From: Clostridiales bacterium
GTDB taxonomy: Bacteria; Bacillota; Clostridia; Oscillospirales; QAMX01
Assembly: GCA_016303065.1 (NCBI GenBank)
Contig: JAEDMJ010000010.1
Location: 1-52,808 of the forward strand
Direction of reading: 5' to 3'
Length of the DNA: 52,808 nt
Positions 1-7,510 of the stretch are shown here, in pieces (position 1 is the first letter of the stretch; each line of letters begins with the position of its first letter). Made by a program: the position numbers and the translations under genes. Under the pieces are notes generated by a model. That model ran no database searches. It saw only the letters and a list, made by a program, of their open reading frames with translations, and was not told the origin of the DNA.

Positions 1-420
1 TTTTCCAACTTCGACGGAGGCAATGCACCGAGCTTCTTTTTCTCCGTTGAAATCAACCGTCACGTTTGTCAATCCGCTTACCCTGCCCCGGAAAACGTAC
101 ATATTTTCCTGTCCGAACATCTCTTCCTCGGTTAGATATTCCAGGTCGCCCTTGACCGTAGATTCTGTCCCTCCCTCATATCCGTAAGATACTTTTGCGG
201 TGGTTCTTTCGGAAAGGACGAGTTCCCCGGACTGCGGCCCGGCGGGGCCTTTGCCAAATCGCAAGATCACCGCAAACGCTCCGATGACAAGGCACAGACA
301 GGCAGCCAAGGCCCCCCAATTGAGCCATGCGCTTTTCCGGGGTTTGGGTTTTTCGTCTGCCGCTTTGACATAGGCAGGATCAACAAGCTCCATCTTATCC
401 AAAAATTCATTTCCTCTCAT
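1..420 (-). CDS. Membrane-anchored anti-sigma-like protein (partial, C-terminus cut by window edge)
   Basis: Reading the minus strand from ATG at 420 gives 140 residues without a stop to the window edge. A short acidic N-terminus (MRGNEFLDKMELVDPAYV) and a basic patch are followed by one hydrophobic segment at about residues 32-54 (LNWGALAACLCLVIGAFAVI), then a polar presumably extracellular domain. The ATG overlaps the stop of the ECF sigma gene as ATGA, so the two are translationally coupled. A one-membrane-pass protein coupled to an ECF sigma factor is usually its anti-sigma partner or a regulated sensor; no zinc HxxxCxxC anti-sigma motif is visible in the part present. Family not recognised with certainty. 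Confidence 0.7.
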   Translation of the reverse strand, partial: MRGNEFLDKMELVDPAYVKAADEKPKPRKSAWLNWGALAACLCLVIGAFAVILRFGKGPAGPQSGELVLSERTTAKVSYGYEGGTESTVKGDLEYLTEEEMFGQENMYVFRGRVSGLTNVTVDFNGEKEARCIASVEVGK

Positions 421-986
421 AAAGTGCAGCCTCCCTTTTCAAGATGCTCTCTGAGCCGGCTTCGCAAGCGGCAGAGCATGGTTTTAACTTTGCTTTCAGA
501 CAAATTGAAGCGTTTGGAGATATCGGCAATGGAATCCAGATACCAGTAACGGCGAATGAAAACATTTCTTTTTTCCCCATCAAGCTGGCTGAGAAAACCG
601 TTGAGTATTTCGCCAAGCGCCATATCGTCCATGCGGCACTCAACATCATCTGGTGCGGGAATACACTGTTCCATCTCTTCGCTGAGTTCGCATATAAACG
701 CGCTGCGTTTGAGCCGCGAGCGGTCGCGGCAGCAATTCAAAGAGATATGACGGGTGATCCGGGCAAGGAACGCATAAAAATAGCTTCTCGGCTCGTGGGG
801 CGGAATGGTGTTCCACGCCTCCAGATAAGTATCGCTTTCGCATTCCTCGGCGGTCTGCCGGTCGCCGACAATTCCGTATGCCAGCGAGCGCAGGCGGCTT
901 CCGTATTTTTCCGCGGTCTGTCTGATCGCTGCCTCGTCACGCAGCAAATACAGTTCAACGATTCCGTTGTCTTCCAGAAGTCTCAT
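417..986 (-). CDS. ECF-type sigma-70 family RNA polymerase sigma factor
   Basis: A 189-residue protein with region 2 (RDEAAIRQTAEKYGSRLRSLAYGIVGD then AEECESDTYLEAWN, the -10 binding helix) and region 4 (LSQLDGEKRNVFIRRYWY then IADISKRFNLSESKVKT, a helix-turn-helix for -35 binding). It directs core RNA polymerase to a small regulon, probably envelope related, and is coupled to the membrane protein at its 3' end. The ATG at 986 touches the ribosome site AAAAAAGGAG with no spacer; the CTG codon at 977 is spaced 9 nt and would give MEDNGIVELYLLRDEAAI, which fits how I remember this family starting. The real start is therefore uncertain. Confidence 0.9.
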   Translation of the reverse strand: MRLLEDNGIVELYLLRDEAAIRQTAEKYGSRLRSLAYGIVGDRQTAEECESDTYLEAWNTIPPHEPRSYFYAFLARITRHISLNCCRDRSRLKRSAFICELSEEMEQCIPAPDDVECRMDDMALGEILNGFLSQLDGEKRNVFIRRYWYLDSIADISKRFNLSESKVKTMLCRLRSRLREHLEKGGCTL

Positions 987-1213
987 CTCCTTTTTTCCCG
1001 TATTGAAGGGCCTTCGTCCACATAAGCACCGTTTTGAGCGCCAGGGTTACACTTTCCGAAAAAAATAACGGCAAATTTTTTTGAACATTTCGCCCCCCCG
1101 GGAAAAATTCATATCTTAACGGCCGGAACGCTTTCCCGGCGGCGCCCTTTTCCCTCTTTGCGGGTACAAATCCCGAGCTTTCTTTTCCTGTTTTTTTCGG
1201 CTGTCCATGCAAA

Positions 1214-1246
1214 AAAGCCCGGCATCACCGCGAGATGTCGGGCTTT
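1214..1246 (-). terminator. Rho-independent terminator of the cdaA-cdaR-FAD operon
   Basis: A 12-bp stem (AAAGCCCGGCAT with ATGTCGGGCTTT, one G-T pair) is followed on the minus strand by a run of six T. It lies 28 bp past the stop of the FAD oxidoreductase gene and closes that operon. The rest of the 987-1273 gap shows nothing else I can name. Confidence 0.8.
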
Positions 1247-1273
1247 ACGGCGTGTATTCTTATTTCCCGGAAT

Positions 1274-2872
1274 TTACCGAAGTTTTCCGGCGAGGGCAAG
1301 GGCCTGTCTGATCCCGTCCACCGCGGCGCTCATGATGCCCCCGGCATATCCGGCGCCTTCTCCGCAGGGAAAAATTCCCGCCACTCCGACCGACTCGCCC
1401 TCCGGATTTCTGGTCATTCTCACCGGCGACGAGGTTCTCGTCTCCGGCCCGGTCAAAACCGCATCCCCGTCTCCGAAAAAACGGAAGCTTCGCGCAAATT
1501 TTTCCAAAGAACGCCGCATAAGCTCCGCGCCTCCCGGCGGAAGAAGGGGCTCCACCGAGCCGAATTTCACACCGAGCGGATATGACGGGGCGATTCTTCC
1601 GGAGGCAGAGCTGTTTTTTCCCGCCAGAAAATCTTTGACAAGCTGCGCCGGCGCGGTGTAATCCCCTCCGCCGAGCAGATATGCCTTCTCCTCGAGCTCC
1701 TGAGAAAGCAAAACTCCGCCCAGGGGTCCGGGCGCAAAGCTGCCCGCGTCCGCACTTACGGCAATTGCTGCGTTCCCGTTCACGCCGTTTCGCGCGTGAT
1801 AGCTCATGCCGTTCGTGACGACAGTTCCGGGAACGCTTGCCGCGGCGCAGACTTCCCCTCCGGGGCACATACAGAAGGAAAAACATCCCCTGTCCCCTTC
1901 CCGGTTTGAAACAAAGTATTCCGCCGCGCCGAGATCCTTTGCTCCGGCAAAGCTCCCGTACATCGCGCGGTCGATATCGCTCTGCAGATGCTCGATTCTG
2001 ACTCCGACCGCAAAGCTCTTTGGCACGATCACGAGTCCGTCGTCAAGAAGACGGGAAAAAGTGTCCCTCGCGCTGTGCCCCACGGCAAAAACCGCCGCAG
2101 AGCATTCTATCTCCCCGTCCGGCGTCCTGACGGCCGAAAGCTTTCCGTTCCTCGCCGTGAACCCCGTGCAGGGGGTTTCCCACCGTATCTCTCCGCCGAG
2201 CCGAAGCGTTTCTTTGTCGATTTCGGAAACCACCTTTTTCAAAAGGTCGGTGCCGATATGGGGACGGGCGCGGTAAAGCGTGTCTTTCGGCGCACCGTGG
2301 CTGACAAGCTCGCCGAGCACGGCGGAACAGATCGGATCACTTATTCTCGTGGTCAGTTTCCCGTCGGAATACGCTCCCGCGCCGCCTTCTCCGAACTGTA
2401 TGTTCGATTCGGGGTCGAGCTTCCGCTCTTTGACAAAGAGCTCCACGTCCCCGTCCCTCTCCGCGACTGGCTTTCCGCGCTCCAGCACGATCGGGCGCAG
2501 GCCCATCCGCGCCAGCGTAAGCGCGGCAAACATCCCGGCAGGGCCAAGCCCAACTACGACGGGACGCAGCCGGCTTTTCACCGGAGCCGCCGAGGCGATC
2601 AGCTCGTCCAGAGTCGTGTCGGTACAGGGTCGGATCCTGTCGCTTTTTTCGCACAGGGACTTTCCCAGCTTTTCCGAAAGTCCCGAAATCTTCACGGAGT
2701 ACACGGAGGTAAGCCTTCCGCGGCGGGCGTCCAGAGCTTCACGGCATATTTCCGCCGTGATTTTTGCATCAAGAGAAACGCCGCAAAGCTTTGCGGCGTT
2801 TTTTATGGCGTACTCTCTGTTTTCTCCCCAGGGCAGCGATATGCCCGAAACGATAACTGTCATCCGGCTCAC
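1274..2872 (-). CDS. NAD(P)/FAD-dependent oxidoreductase (COG2509-like FAD dehydrogenase)
   Basis: 532 residues. After a N-terminal domain of about 95 residues (typical of the uncharacterised FAD-dependent dehydrogenase family COG2509), there is a dinucleotide-binding fold: VVVGLGPAGMFAALTLARMG with an acidic end (PIVLERGKPVAER). Further family blocks are FGEGGAGAYSDGKLTTR, the substrate/FAD region AVGHSARDTF, and the C-terminal FAD block GIFPCGEGAGYAGGIMSAAVDG. Substrate unknown. The gene follows cdaR by one base, start GTG at 2872 or ATG at 2863, with no strong ribosome site, consistent with coupling. Its place behind cdaA-cdaR recalls clostridial cdaA-cdaR-(FAD)-glmM clusters, but glmM is absent here because a terminator follows. 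Confidence 0.9.
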   Translation of the reverse strand: MSRMTVIVSGISLPWGENREYAIKNAAKLCGVSLDAKITAEICREALDARRGRLTSVYSVKISGLSEKLGKSLCEKSDRIRPCTDTTLDELIASAAPVKSRLRPVVVGLGPAGMFAALTLARMGLRPIVLERGKPVAERDGDVELFVKERKLDPESNIQFGEGGAGAYSDGKLTTRISDPICSAVLGELVSHGAPKDTLYRARPHIGTDLLKKVVSEIDKETLRLGGEIRWETPCTGFTARNGKLSAVRTPDGEIECSAAVFAVGHSARDTFSRLLDDGLVIVPKSFAVGVRIEHLQSDIDRAMYGSFAGAKDLGAAEYFVSNREGDRGCFSFCMCPGGEVCAAASVPGTVVTNGMSYHARNGVNGNAAIAVSADAGSFAPGPLGGVLLSQELEEKAYLLGGGDYTAPAQLVKDFLAGKNSSASGRIAPSYPLGVKFGSVEPLLPPGGAELMRRSLEKFARSFRFFGDGDAVLTGPETRTSSPVRMTRNPEGESVGVAGIFPCGEGAGYAGGIMSAAVDGIRQALALAGKLR

Positions 2873-2873
2873 A

Positions 2874-4124
2874 CTATTCCGTCGTTCCGGTCTTGCGAAG
2901 GTTTACCGTAACGGTGTAATTTGATTCGATAATCTCGGCGTTAACGGTCGGAAGGAAGGACACCGCTGCGTTCACGAAGTGATTTCCGGCCTGCGGCAAA
3001 ACATTTTCCAAAGAAACCGAGACGGTAAAATCGTCCGCGGTTATGGCGTCGAGCACCTTTGCGTTGCCGCGAAGACGCACGTTCACGTAGTCGGTCGTGA
3101 CCTTCGAGTCAAATCCCTCGATGGAGCCGATAAGCATTATCTTGTTTATGCGGAAGGTTCGCGTCTCAATGTCCTTTACGTTCACCTCGACGGTGGCGCT
3201 CGAGCGGTCGGTCAGACACCGTGTTCCGGAGGGCGGCAAAAACTCCTTTTCGGTGATTATGCCGTCTCCGATGCCGTCAAGATCCACGCTTCCCAAAGAG
3301 ATATACTCAATTTCCGAAAGCACCGCCCGTTCGCCCACGAGAGTCACCTTCTGGGGCGTGATCTTATAGTCCACTTCATCGGAGGTAAGCCCTCCTCCGC
3401 TGTTGAAGCGGATGGTCAGCGGGACTTCCCTGATGAGGTAAACAGGAATGCTGATGTCCGCGGTTTTTGTGATCTGCTGAGTATAGCGAAGCTCCACAGG
3501 CTCTCCGGAATCGCCGATAAGGGCAACCGGAAGGCTCATGGAAGTCGTGTCTTCAAGCCCGGTGATGTCCGCGGAAATAAGTCCGTACGATATTTTCGAA
3601 AGCTCCGTCGCCGGGCCGCTGACGATTATTTTTTCCGAAGAGAGCGAAGGGTCCCCGACCGTGTATTCCGACGAAAGTTCCCCGGTCAGCTCGTAGCGGA
3701 GGCTTTTTTCCTCTTCGATGATTTTGTCGACTTCGAGGGTAACGACAAGATCGTTCTGGTTGTCGACGCTTATGTCGTTGTACGGCGTCGTTATGGAGCA
3801 CTGTATGCGCTTTTCACCGCTCCCGGTGACGTTCGAAACATCGCAGACAATGTCAATATCGCTGCGCTTGAGCTTCAGAATGAGGTTCCGCGGCCCGGAG
3901 AGCTCAATGTCAAAGGAAAAATTCGTGTCTGAAAGAATGGTGTATCCGAGTCTTTCGTAAAGCATCGTCGTTCCCTGGATCTTAACGTCGATATCCTGAA
4001 AACGTATCGTCATCTCGGGGTTTATCGTGCTCATTACCACAAACCAAATGACTACGCTGGCGACGCAGGAGATTATAAGCAGCGGAATATTCCGGACTTT
4101 AAGTTTTTTCAGCAGTGTGAGCAC
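2874..4124 (-). CDS. cdaR: YbbR-like protein CdaR, regulator of diadenylate cyclase
   Basis: 416 residues: one N-terminal membrane helix (about residues 14-35, IPLLIISCVASVVIWFVV) and then repeated extracellular YbbR beta domains, roughly four, each with the pattern of a P-V-x-V/L strand followed by (KVTLVGERAVL / KIIVSGPATEL) segments. CdaR binds the membrane cyclase CdaA and modulates c-di-AMP production, which controls osmolyte and wall balance. It directly follows cdaA (21 bp) on the same strand. Start is GTG at 4124 with AAAGGAG about 11 nt upstream. Confidence 0.9.
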   Translation of the reverse strand: MLTLLKKLKVRNIPLLIISCVASVVIWFVVMSTINPEMTIRFQDIDVKIQGTTMLYERLGYTILSDTNFSFDIELSGPRNLILKLKRSDIDIVCDVSNVTGSGEKRIQCSITTPYNDISVDNQNDLVVTLEVDKIIEEEKSLRYELTGELSSEYTVGDPSLSSEKIIVSGPATELSKISYGLISADITGLEDTTSMSLPVALIGDSGEPVELRYTQQITKTADISIPVYLIREVPLTIRFNSGGGLTSDEVDYKITPQKVTLVGERAVLSEIEYISLGSVDLDGIGDGIITEKEFLPPSGTRCLTDRSSATVEVNVKDIETRTFRINKIMLIGSIEGFDSKVTTDYVNVRLRGNAKVLDAITADDFTVSVSLENVLPQAGNHFVNAAVSFLPTVNAEIIESNYTVTVNLRKTGTTE

Positions 4125-4145
4125 TCTGACGGCATCTCCTTTCGC

Positions 4146-5021
4146 TCAATTTTCACCATCGTCTTTTTTCGATTTCTTAAAGCTGAAAAAGCGGGTGATC
4201 GACTGCTTTTCCGGGCTCTCGGATACGAACTCGAGTTTTAAAAGGGAGTTCAGCATCGCAGGCGTCAGGTTTCTTTTCAAAATGCCGCCCTCCGCAACGG
4301 TGATCCCGCCGGTCTCCTCCGAAACGATAAGCACGAAAGAGTCCGTCACTTCGCTGAGCCCCAGACCGGCGCGGTGCCTCATTCCGAGGTCGCGGCTTAT
4401 GGACTTGTTTTCGCTCAGCGGCAGGCGGCAGCCGGCCGCCGCGATCCGCCAGTCCTTCACGATAAGCGCTCCGTCGTGCAGAGGGGCTTTGTCGTAGAAT
4501 ATGTTTGTCAGAAGTTCAACCGAAATATCGGCGTTGACGAGCGTTCCCGTTTTCATTATGTCTCCGAGACGGTTCTGGCGCTCGATGCATATGAGGGCGC
4601 CCGTTCTCGTCTCGCTGAGCTTTTCGGCAGCTTCCGTCAGAAGAGCGATCGAGCGGAGCGCAAGCGCGTTTTCCTGCTCGTCGATTTTTTTGAAGATCTT
4701 TGAAAACCGCCTCCTGCCGACAGAGTCAAGCATACGCCGAAGCTCCGGCTGGAAAAGGATTATGAGCGCAATGATTCCGATCTGAAGCGCGGAGGAAAAC
4801 AGAAAATGCGAAACCTTCAGCTGAAGAAGACTCAGTATCTGCGTGGCAATAATGATGCCGACAATGCCTTTTATGACCTGTGCCGCACTTGATTCGCGGA
4901 TGAACATCAGGATTTTGTAAAGGAGAATTGCGATGATCAGCATATCGACTATGTCCTGCCACCGCAGAAGATCTATCGCATTTTTTATAAGCGTAACGAC
5001 CCGTTCAAAGTACAACGCCAT
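4146..5021 (-). CDS. cdaA: Membrane diadenylate cyclase CdaA (c-di-AMP synthase)
   Basis: 291 residues. Three N-terminal membrane helices (about 26-40, 47-67, 78-92) precede the DAC domain. The catalytic motifs are intact: DGA at about residues 183-185 (LHDGALIV) and RHR at 215-217 (GMRHRAGLGLSEVTDSFVLIVSEETG). It joins two ATP into c-di-AMP at the membrane. First gene of the operon with cdaR and the FAD protein. The C-terminus carries a basic tail (FFSFKKSKKDDGEN), common in CdaA. Confidence 0.95.
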   Translation of the reverse strand: MALYFERVVTLIKNAIDLLRWQDIVDMLIIAILLYKILMFIRESSAAQVIKGIVGIIIATQILSLLQLKVSHFLFSSALQIGIIALIILFQPELRRMLDSVGRRRFSKIFKKIDEQENALALRSIALLTEAAEKLSETRTGALICIERQNRLGDIMKTGTLVNADISVELLTNIFYDKAPLHDGALIVKDWRIAAAGCRLPLSENKSISRDLGMRHRAGLGLSEVTDSFVLIVSEETGGITVAEGGILKRNLTPAMLNSLLKLEFVSESPEKQSITRFFSFKKSKKDDGEN

Positions 5022-5076
5022 GCCGTCTTCCCGCCTCCCGCAAACGTATCACGCGCGCATAACTGCGCCCGTATAT

Positions 5077-5104
5077 ATGATACCACAAAATCAGATTTTT
5101 GCAA
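5077..5104 (-). promoter_or_regulatory. Probable sigma-A promoter for cdaA operon
   Basis: On the minus strand TTGCAA (5104-5099), 16 bp, TATCAT (5082-5077), about 55 bp upstream of the cdaA ATG. Spacer is one short of ideal, so moderate confidence. Confidence 0.45.
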
Positions 5105-5156
5105 GAGTATTTCTGTTCACAATATGGCGCGGTTACGCGTATTTATGTCCCAAAGT

Positions 5157-5891
5157 TCAGCCGAATTCCGTCAGATAGCGGCGAAATCTCTGAGGAACAA
5201 ACTGAGCCTGGAGTTTTTTGTTTCTTCTCCAGGGTATCGCCACCGCGCGGAAATACCCTTTCCACATCTCCTGAAACTCCGAATCGCCGTGAAGCGGTAT
5301 CCGGAGAAGCTCCGGGTCCGAGGAAATGTACCATGAACGCATATCCCAGACGAGAGTCTGGTTAAAGCTTCTGTCCCTTATGACAAAGCACTGGGAGGAA
5401 AAGCGCTTTGAAAAATGGTTTCCGAGCATCGGAAGAATATCGTATTTCGGCTCGATATCCGCGGCATATACCGGGGGTTCTTCGGAAACACAGGCAAAGC
5501 GCACAAACTGCAGGTACCTGTGCGCTTCCGTTCCCACCCTTCCTGCCGCCCCGCAGACGCGGCTGACACAGTTTTCCGTCCGCATACCCCAGGGCGCGCT
5601 TCCCCTTTCAAGAGCAATGCGGATGCAGGCGAGCATATCGTTTTCGATGTTTTCTTCCCCGGACAGCCATGCCTTGTAAAGCACGCGGCCGCAGCTCAGC
5701 GAGCACAGCTTTTTTTCGACCCTTTCAGCCCGCTTTTTGTCGGAGACGACACTGCATATCCCCCCAAGCGCCAGCCCCGCCAGGTTTCCCGTCCGCTGTA
5801 TCTCACAGTCTCCGGCACACGCGCGGAGATATGCCTCAAAAACCGCGCTGAGAAAACCTTCATAGCTTCCGTCGTATTCAAAAACCGTCAT
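5157..5891 (-). CDS. TIGR03915-family putative DNA metabolism/repair protein
   Basis: 244 residues matching the partner family of the DNA-repair radical SAM protein: start VFEYDGSYEGFLSAVFEAY, then ARRVGTEAHRYLQFVRF-like central block (GRVGTEAHRYLQFVRFACV) and the C-terminal block FSKRFSSQCFVIRDRSFNQTLVWD with KLQAQFVPQRFRRYLTEF. In some bacteria this domain is fused to a uracil-DNA glycosylase-like domain; that domain is absent here. Start overlaps the radical SAM stop by 4 nt, so the two are one translationally coupled unit. Biochemical role not established; inferred nucleic-acid repair. Confidence 0.85.
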   Translation of the reverse strand: MTVFEYDGSYEGFLSAVFEAYLRACAGDCEIQRTGNLAGLALGGICSVVSDKKRAERVEKKLCSLSCGRVLYKAWLSGEENIENDMLACIRIALERGSAPWGMRTENCVSRVCGAAGRVGTEAHRYLQFVRFACVSEEPPVYAADIEPKYDILPMLGNHFSKRFSSQCFVIRDRSFNQTLVWDMRSWYISSDPELLRIPLHGDSEFQEMWKGYFRAVAIPWRRNKKLQAQFVPQRFRRYLTEFG

Positions 5892-7180
5892 CCGATGCCT
5901 CCCCCGAGCGCCGGAAGCCCCGCCATTGACACAGAGATGAGCGGAACGCTCTCGTCAAGAGTCATCTGAAGCGAATTTACCTGTTCGTCGGAAAGCTGGG
6001 CCCGCAGAAGGGCGCGGCTGTCGCTTCGAAGGCCGTAAAACCTGCCGCCGAAAGAGGTGAAATACACGGCGCGCTTTGTCACCGCGCCGAGCTTTCTCAG
6101 ATCACCGATATCAAGCTTTTTTGTTTTTCTCGCGGCGAGAATGCGCCTTGCGCTCCGGACGCCGATCCCCGGAACACGGAGAAGCTCCCGGTAATCGGCG
6201 GTGTTCACGTCGACGGGAAAGTTCTCCGGATGCCTCACCGCCCAGGCGCACTTCGGATCGAGGTCAAGGTCGAGCTGATCCCCGTTTTCCGTGATCTCCT
6301 CCGCGGAAAAGCTGTAAAAACGCATCAGCCAGTCCGCCTGATAAAGCCTGTGCTCCCGGCGCAGAGGAGCTTTCACCTCCGGCGGCGGAAGCGAGGGATG
6401 GTTTCCCACCGGGACGTAGGCGCTGAAATACACCCGCTTCATCGAATACTTTGCATAAAGCGCCGAGCTGAGCGTCAGAATCTGCCTGTCGCTGTCGCGA
6501 GTTGCCCCGACGATCATCTGTGTGCTCTGTCCGGCCGGCGCAAAAAGCGGCGCGCTTTTGAAAAGCTTCCTCTCCTCGCCGTTCTGCTCCTTCAAAAGCC
6601 GAATGCTCTCCATGGGAACAACGATGCGCTCCTTCGTCTTCTGGGGCGCGAGGAGCTTCAGCCCGGCCTCGCTGGGAAGCTCGATGTTCACACTGACCCT
6701 GTCGGCGAAAAGCCCGACCTGGGAAATCAGCTCTTTCGACGCGCCCGGGATCACTTTCACGTGAATATATCCGCAGAAGCCGTATTTCCCGCGCAGGATT
6801 TTCAGCGCGGAAAGCATGAGCTCCATCGTTTTGTCCGGAGTGCCGATGACCGCCGAGCTCAGGAAAAGCCCTTCGATGTAATTTCTGCGGTAGAATTCCG
6901 CCGTAAGATTTGCGACTTCCTCCGGTGTGAACGAGGCGCGGCGTATGTCCGCGGTCCTTCGGTTCGCACAGTACGCACAGTCGAAAACGCAGTCGTTGGA
7001 CAGAAGTATCTTCAAAAGCGAAACACAGCGCCCGTCCTCGGCCCAGGTGTGACAGATCCCCGCCATGTGCGCGTTTCCGAGCCCTCCGCGCTTCCCCTGT
7101 CTTCCGCTTCCGGAAGACGCGCAGGAGGCGTCGTACCTCGCAGCCTCCCCCAGTATTTCCAGTTTTTCCGCCAGCCGCAT
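5888..7180 (-). CDS. Putative DNA modification/repair radical SAM protein (TIGR03916-like)
   Basis: 430 residues from ATG 7180 (a GTG at 7189 would add three). The 4Fe-4S motif CX3CX2C is at residues 64, 68 and 71 (CVFDCAYC), preceded by the family block GICHTWAEDGRCVSLLKILLSN. Other family blocks: FYRRNYIEGLFLSS, GYIHVKVIPGAS, DRVSVNIELPSEAGLKLLAP. The C-terminus has a helix-hairpin-helix DNA-binding motif (LLRVPGIGVRSARRILAARK), supporting a nucleic-acid substrate. ATG 7180 sits 7 nt after GAGGT, the better start. Two LexA-like sites overlap its promoter (see findings), fitting DNA-damage induction. Confidence 0.92.
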   Translation of the reverse strand: MRLAEKLEILGEAARYDASCASSGSGRQGKRGGLGNAHMAGICHTWAEDGRCVSLLKILLSNDCVFDCAYCANRRTADIRRASFTPEEVANLTAEFYRRNYIEGLFLSSAVIGTPDKTMELMLSALKILRGKYGFCGYIHVKVIPGASKELISQVGLFADRVSVNIELPSEAGLKLLAPQKTKERIVVPMESIRLLKEQNGEERKLFKSAPLFAPAGQSTQMIVGATRDSDRQILTLSSALYAKYSMKRVYFSAYVPVGNHPSLPPPEVKAPLRREHRLYQADWLMRFYSFSAEEITENGDQLDLDLDPKCAWAVRHPENFPVDVNTADYRELLRVPGIGVRSARRILAARKTKKLDIGDLRKLGAVTKRAVYFTSFGGRFYGLRSDSRALLRAQLSDEQVNSLQMTLDESVPLISVSMAGLPALGGGIG

Positions 7181-7192
7181 ACCCGCCACCTC

Positions 7193-7233
7193 AGCACATT
7201 TGTTCGTTTTCTGTATTATAGCACATTTGTTCT
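7193..7233 (-). promoter_or_regulatory. Tandem LexA/DinR-like operators
   Basis: The 13-base sequence AGCACATTTGTTC occurs twice, at 7193-7205 and 7220-7232, 27 bp apart. On the minus strand each reads GAAC-AAAT-GTGC, one base from the Gram-positive SOS box core GAAC-N4-GTTC; the first copy has the flanking C (CGAAC). One copy lies between -35 and -10 of the repair operon promoter, the other between start site and start codon. Assignment to LexA is inference. Confidence 0.6.
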
Positions 7234-7243
7234 GTTAAGGCAA
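7215..7243 (-). promoter_or_regulatory. Sigma-A promoter of the radical SAM repair operon
   Basis: Minus strand TTGCCT (7243-7238), exactly 17 bp, TATAAT (7220-7215), 35 bp upstream of the start codon. It is interleaved with the LexA-like repeats. Confidence 0.75.
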
Positions 7244-7273
7244 TATGTTTTTCGCGCTCCGGAATATTTCCTG

Positions 7274-7302
7274 TTGACAGACTGTTTGACACATGATATA
7301 AT
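7274..7302 (+). promoter_or_regulatory. Consensus sigma-A promoter of metK
   Basis: TTGACA (7274-7279), 17 bp, TATAAT (7297-7302), with an extended -10 TG at 7294-7295. The predicted start near 7309-7310 coincides with the first base of the riboswitch P1 helix. Confidence 0.9.
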
Positions 7303-7309
7303 ATAAACT

Positions 7310-7410
7310 GCCTATAAAGAGTGTGCGAGAGTCAAGCTCCGCGACCACACAGCAACCTGCGTTTTTGCAAGGTGCTAATGCTTGAATGATGGGCTGCATA
7401 AGAAACTATG
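7310..7410 (+). promoter_or_regulatory. SAM riboswitch, SAM-I/IV-like compact form, in the metK leader
   Basis: The aptamer carries SAM-I family landmarks: AGAG after P1, AGCAACC before P3 and AAGGTGCTAA after it. Pairings I can draw: P1 GCCTAT (7310-7315) with ATGGGC (7389-7394); outer P2 GTGTG (7321-7325) with CACAC (7346-7350); P3 ACCTGC/GCAAGGT; and a pseudoknot of loop TCAAGC (7332-7337) with GCTTGA (7380-7385). No P4 hairpin fits between the pseudoknot and P1, which points to the SAM-I/IV variant. SAM binding should stabilise P1 and allow the terminator that follows; without SAM, GGG/GCATA (7391-7400) can pair with TATGC/CCC (7407-7415) as antiterminator. Confidence 0.85.
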
Positions 7411-7441
7411 CTCCCGTCACAACGATGACGGGAGTTTTGTT
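7411..7441 (+). terminator. Riboswitch-controlled intrinsic terminator
   Basis: Perfect 9-bp stem CTCCCGTCA (7411-7419) with TGACGGGAG (7426-7434), loop CAACGA, then TTTTGTTTT. Its 5' arm shares CCC with the antiterminator, making an off-switch for metK. Confidence 0.9.
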
Positions 7442-7510
7442 TTCGAAGCTTTTCCTTTTTTCTGTCGCAAAAGCGCTTTATAGAGATTTTTTACATACGG
7501 GGTCAAAAAA

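Noticed and set aside
1274..1886. Long arginine-rich open frames on both strands across most GC-rich genes
   Set aside because: They are shadow frames of real genes: no ribosome site, improbable composition (Arg/Ser/Pro-rich), and full overlap with genes having clear motifs.
7310..7441. T-box or other amino-acid leader in front of metK
   Set aside because: No T-box TGGN bulge or stem I; the AGCAACC and GGTGCTAA blocks and the pseudoknot fit a SAM aptamer.
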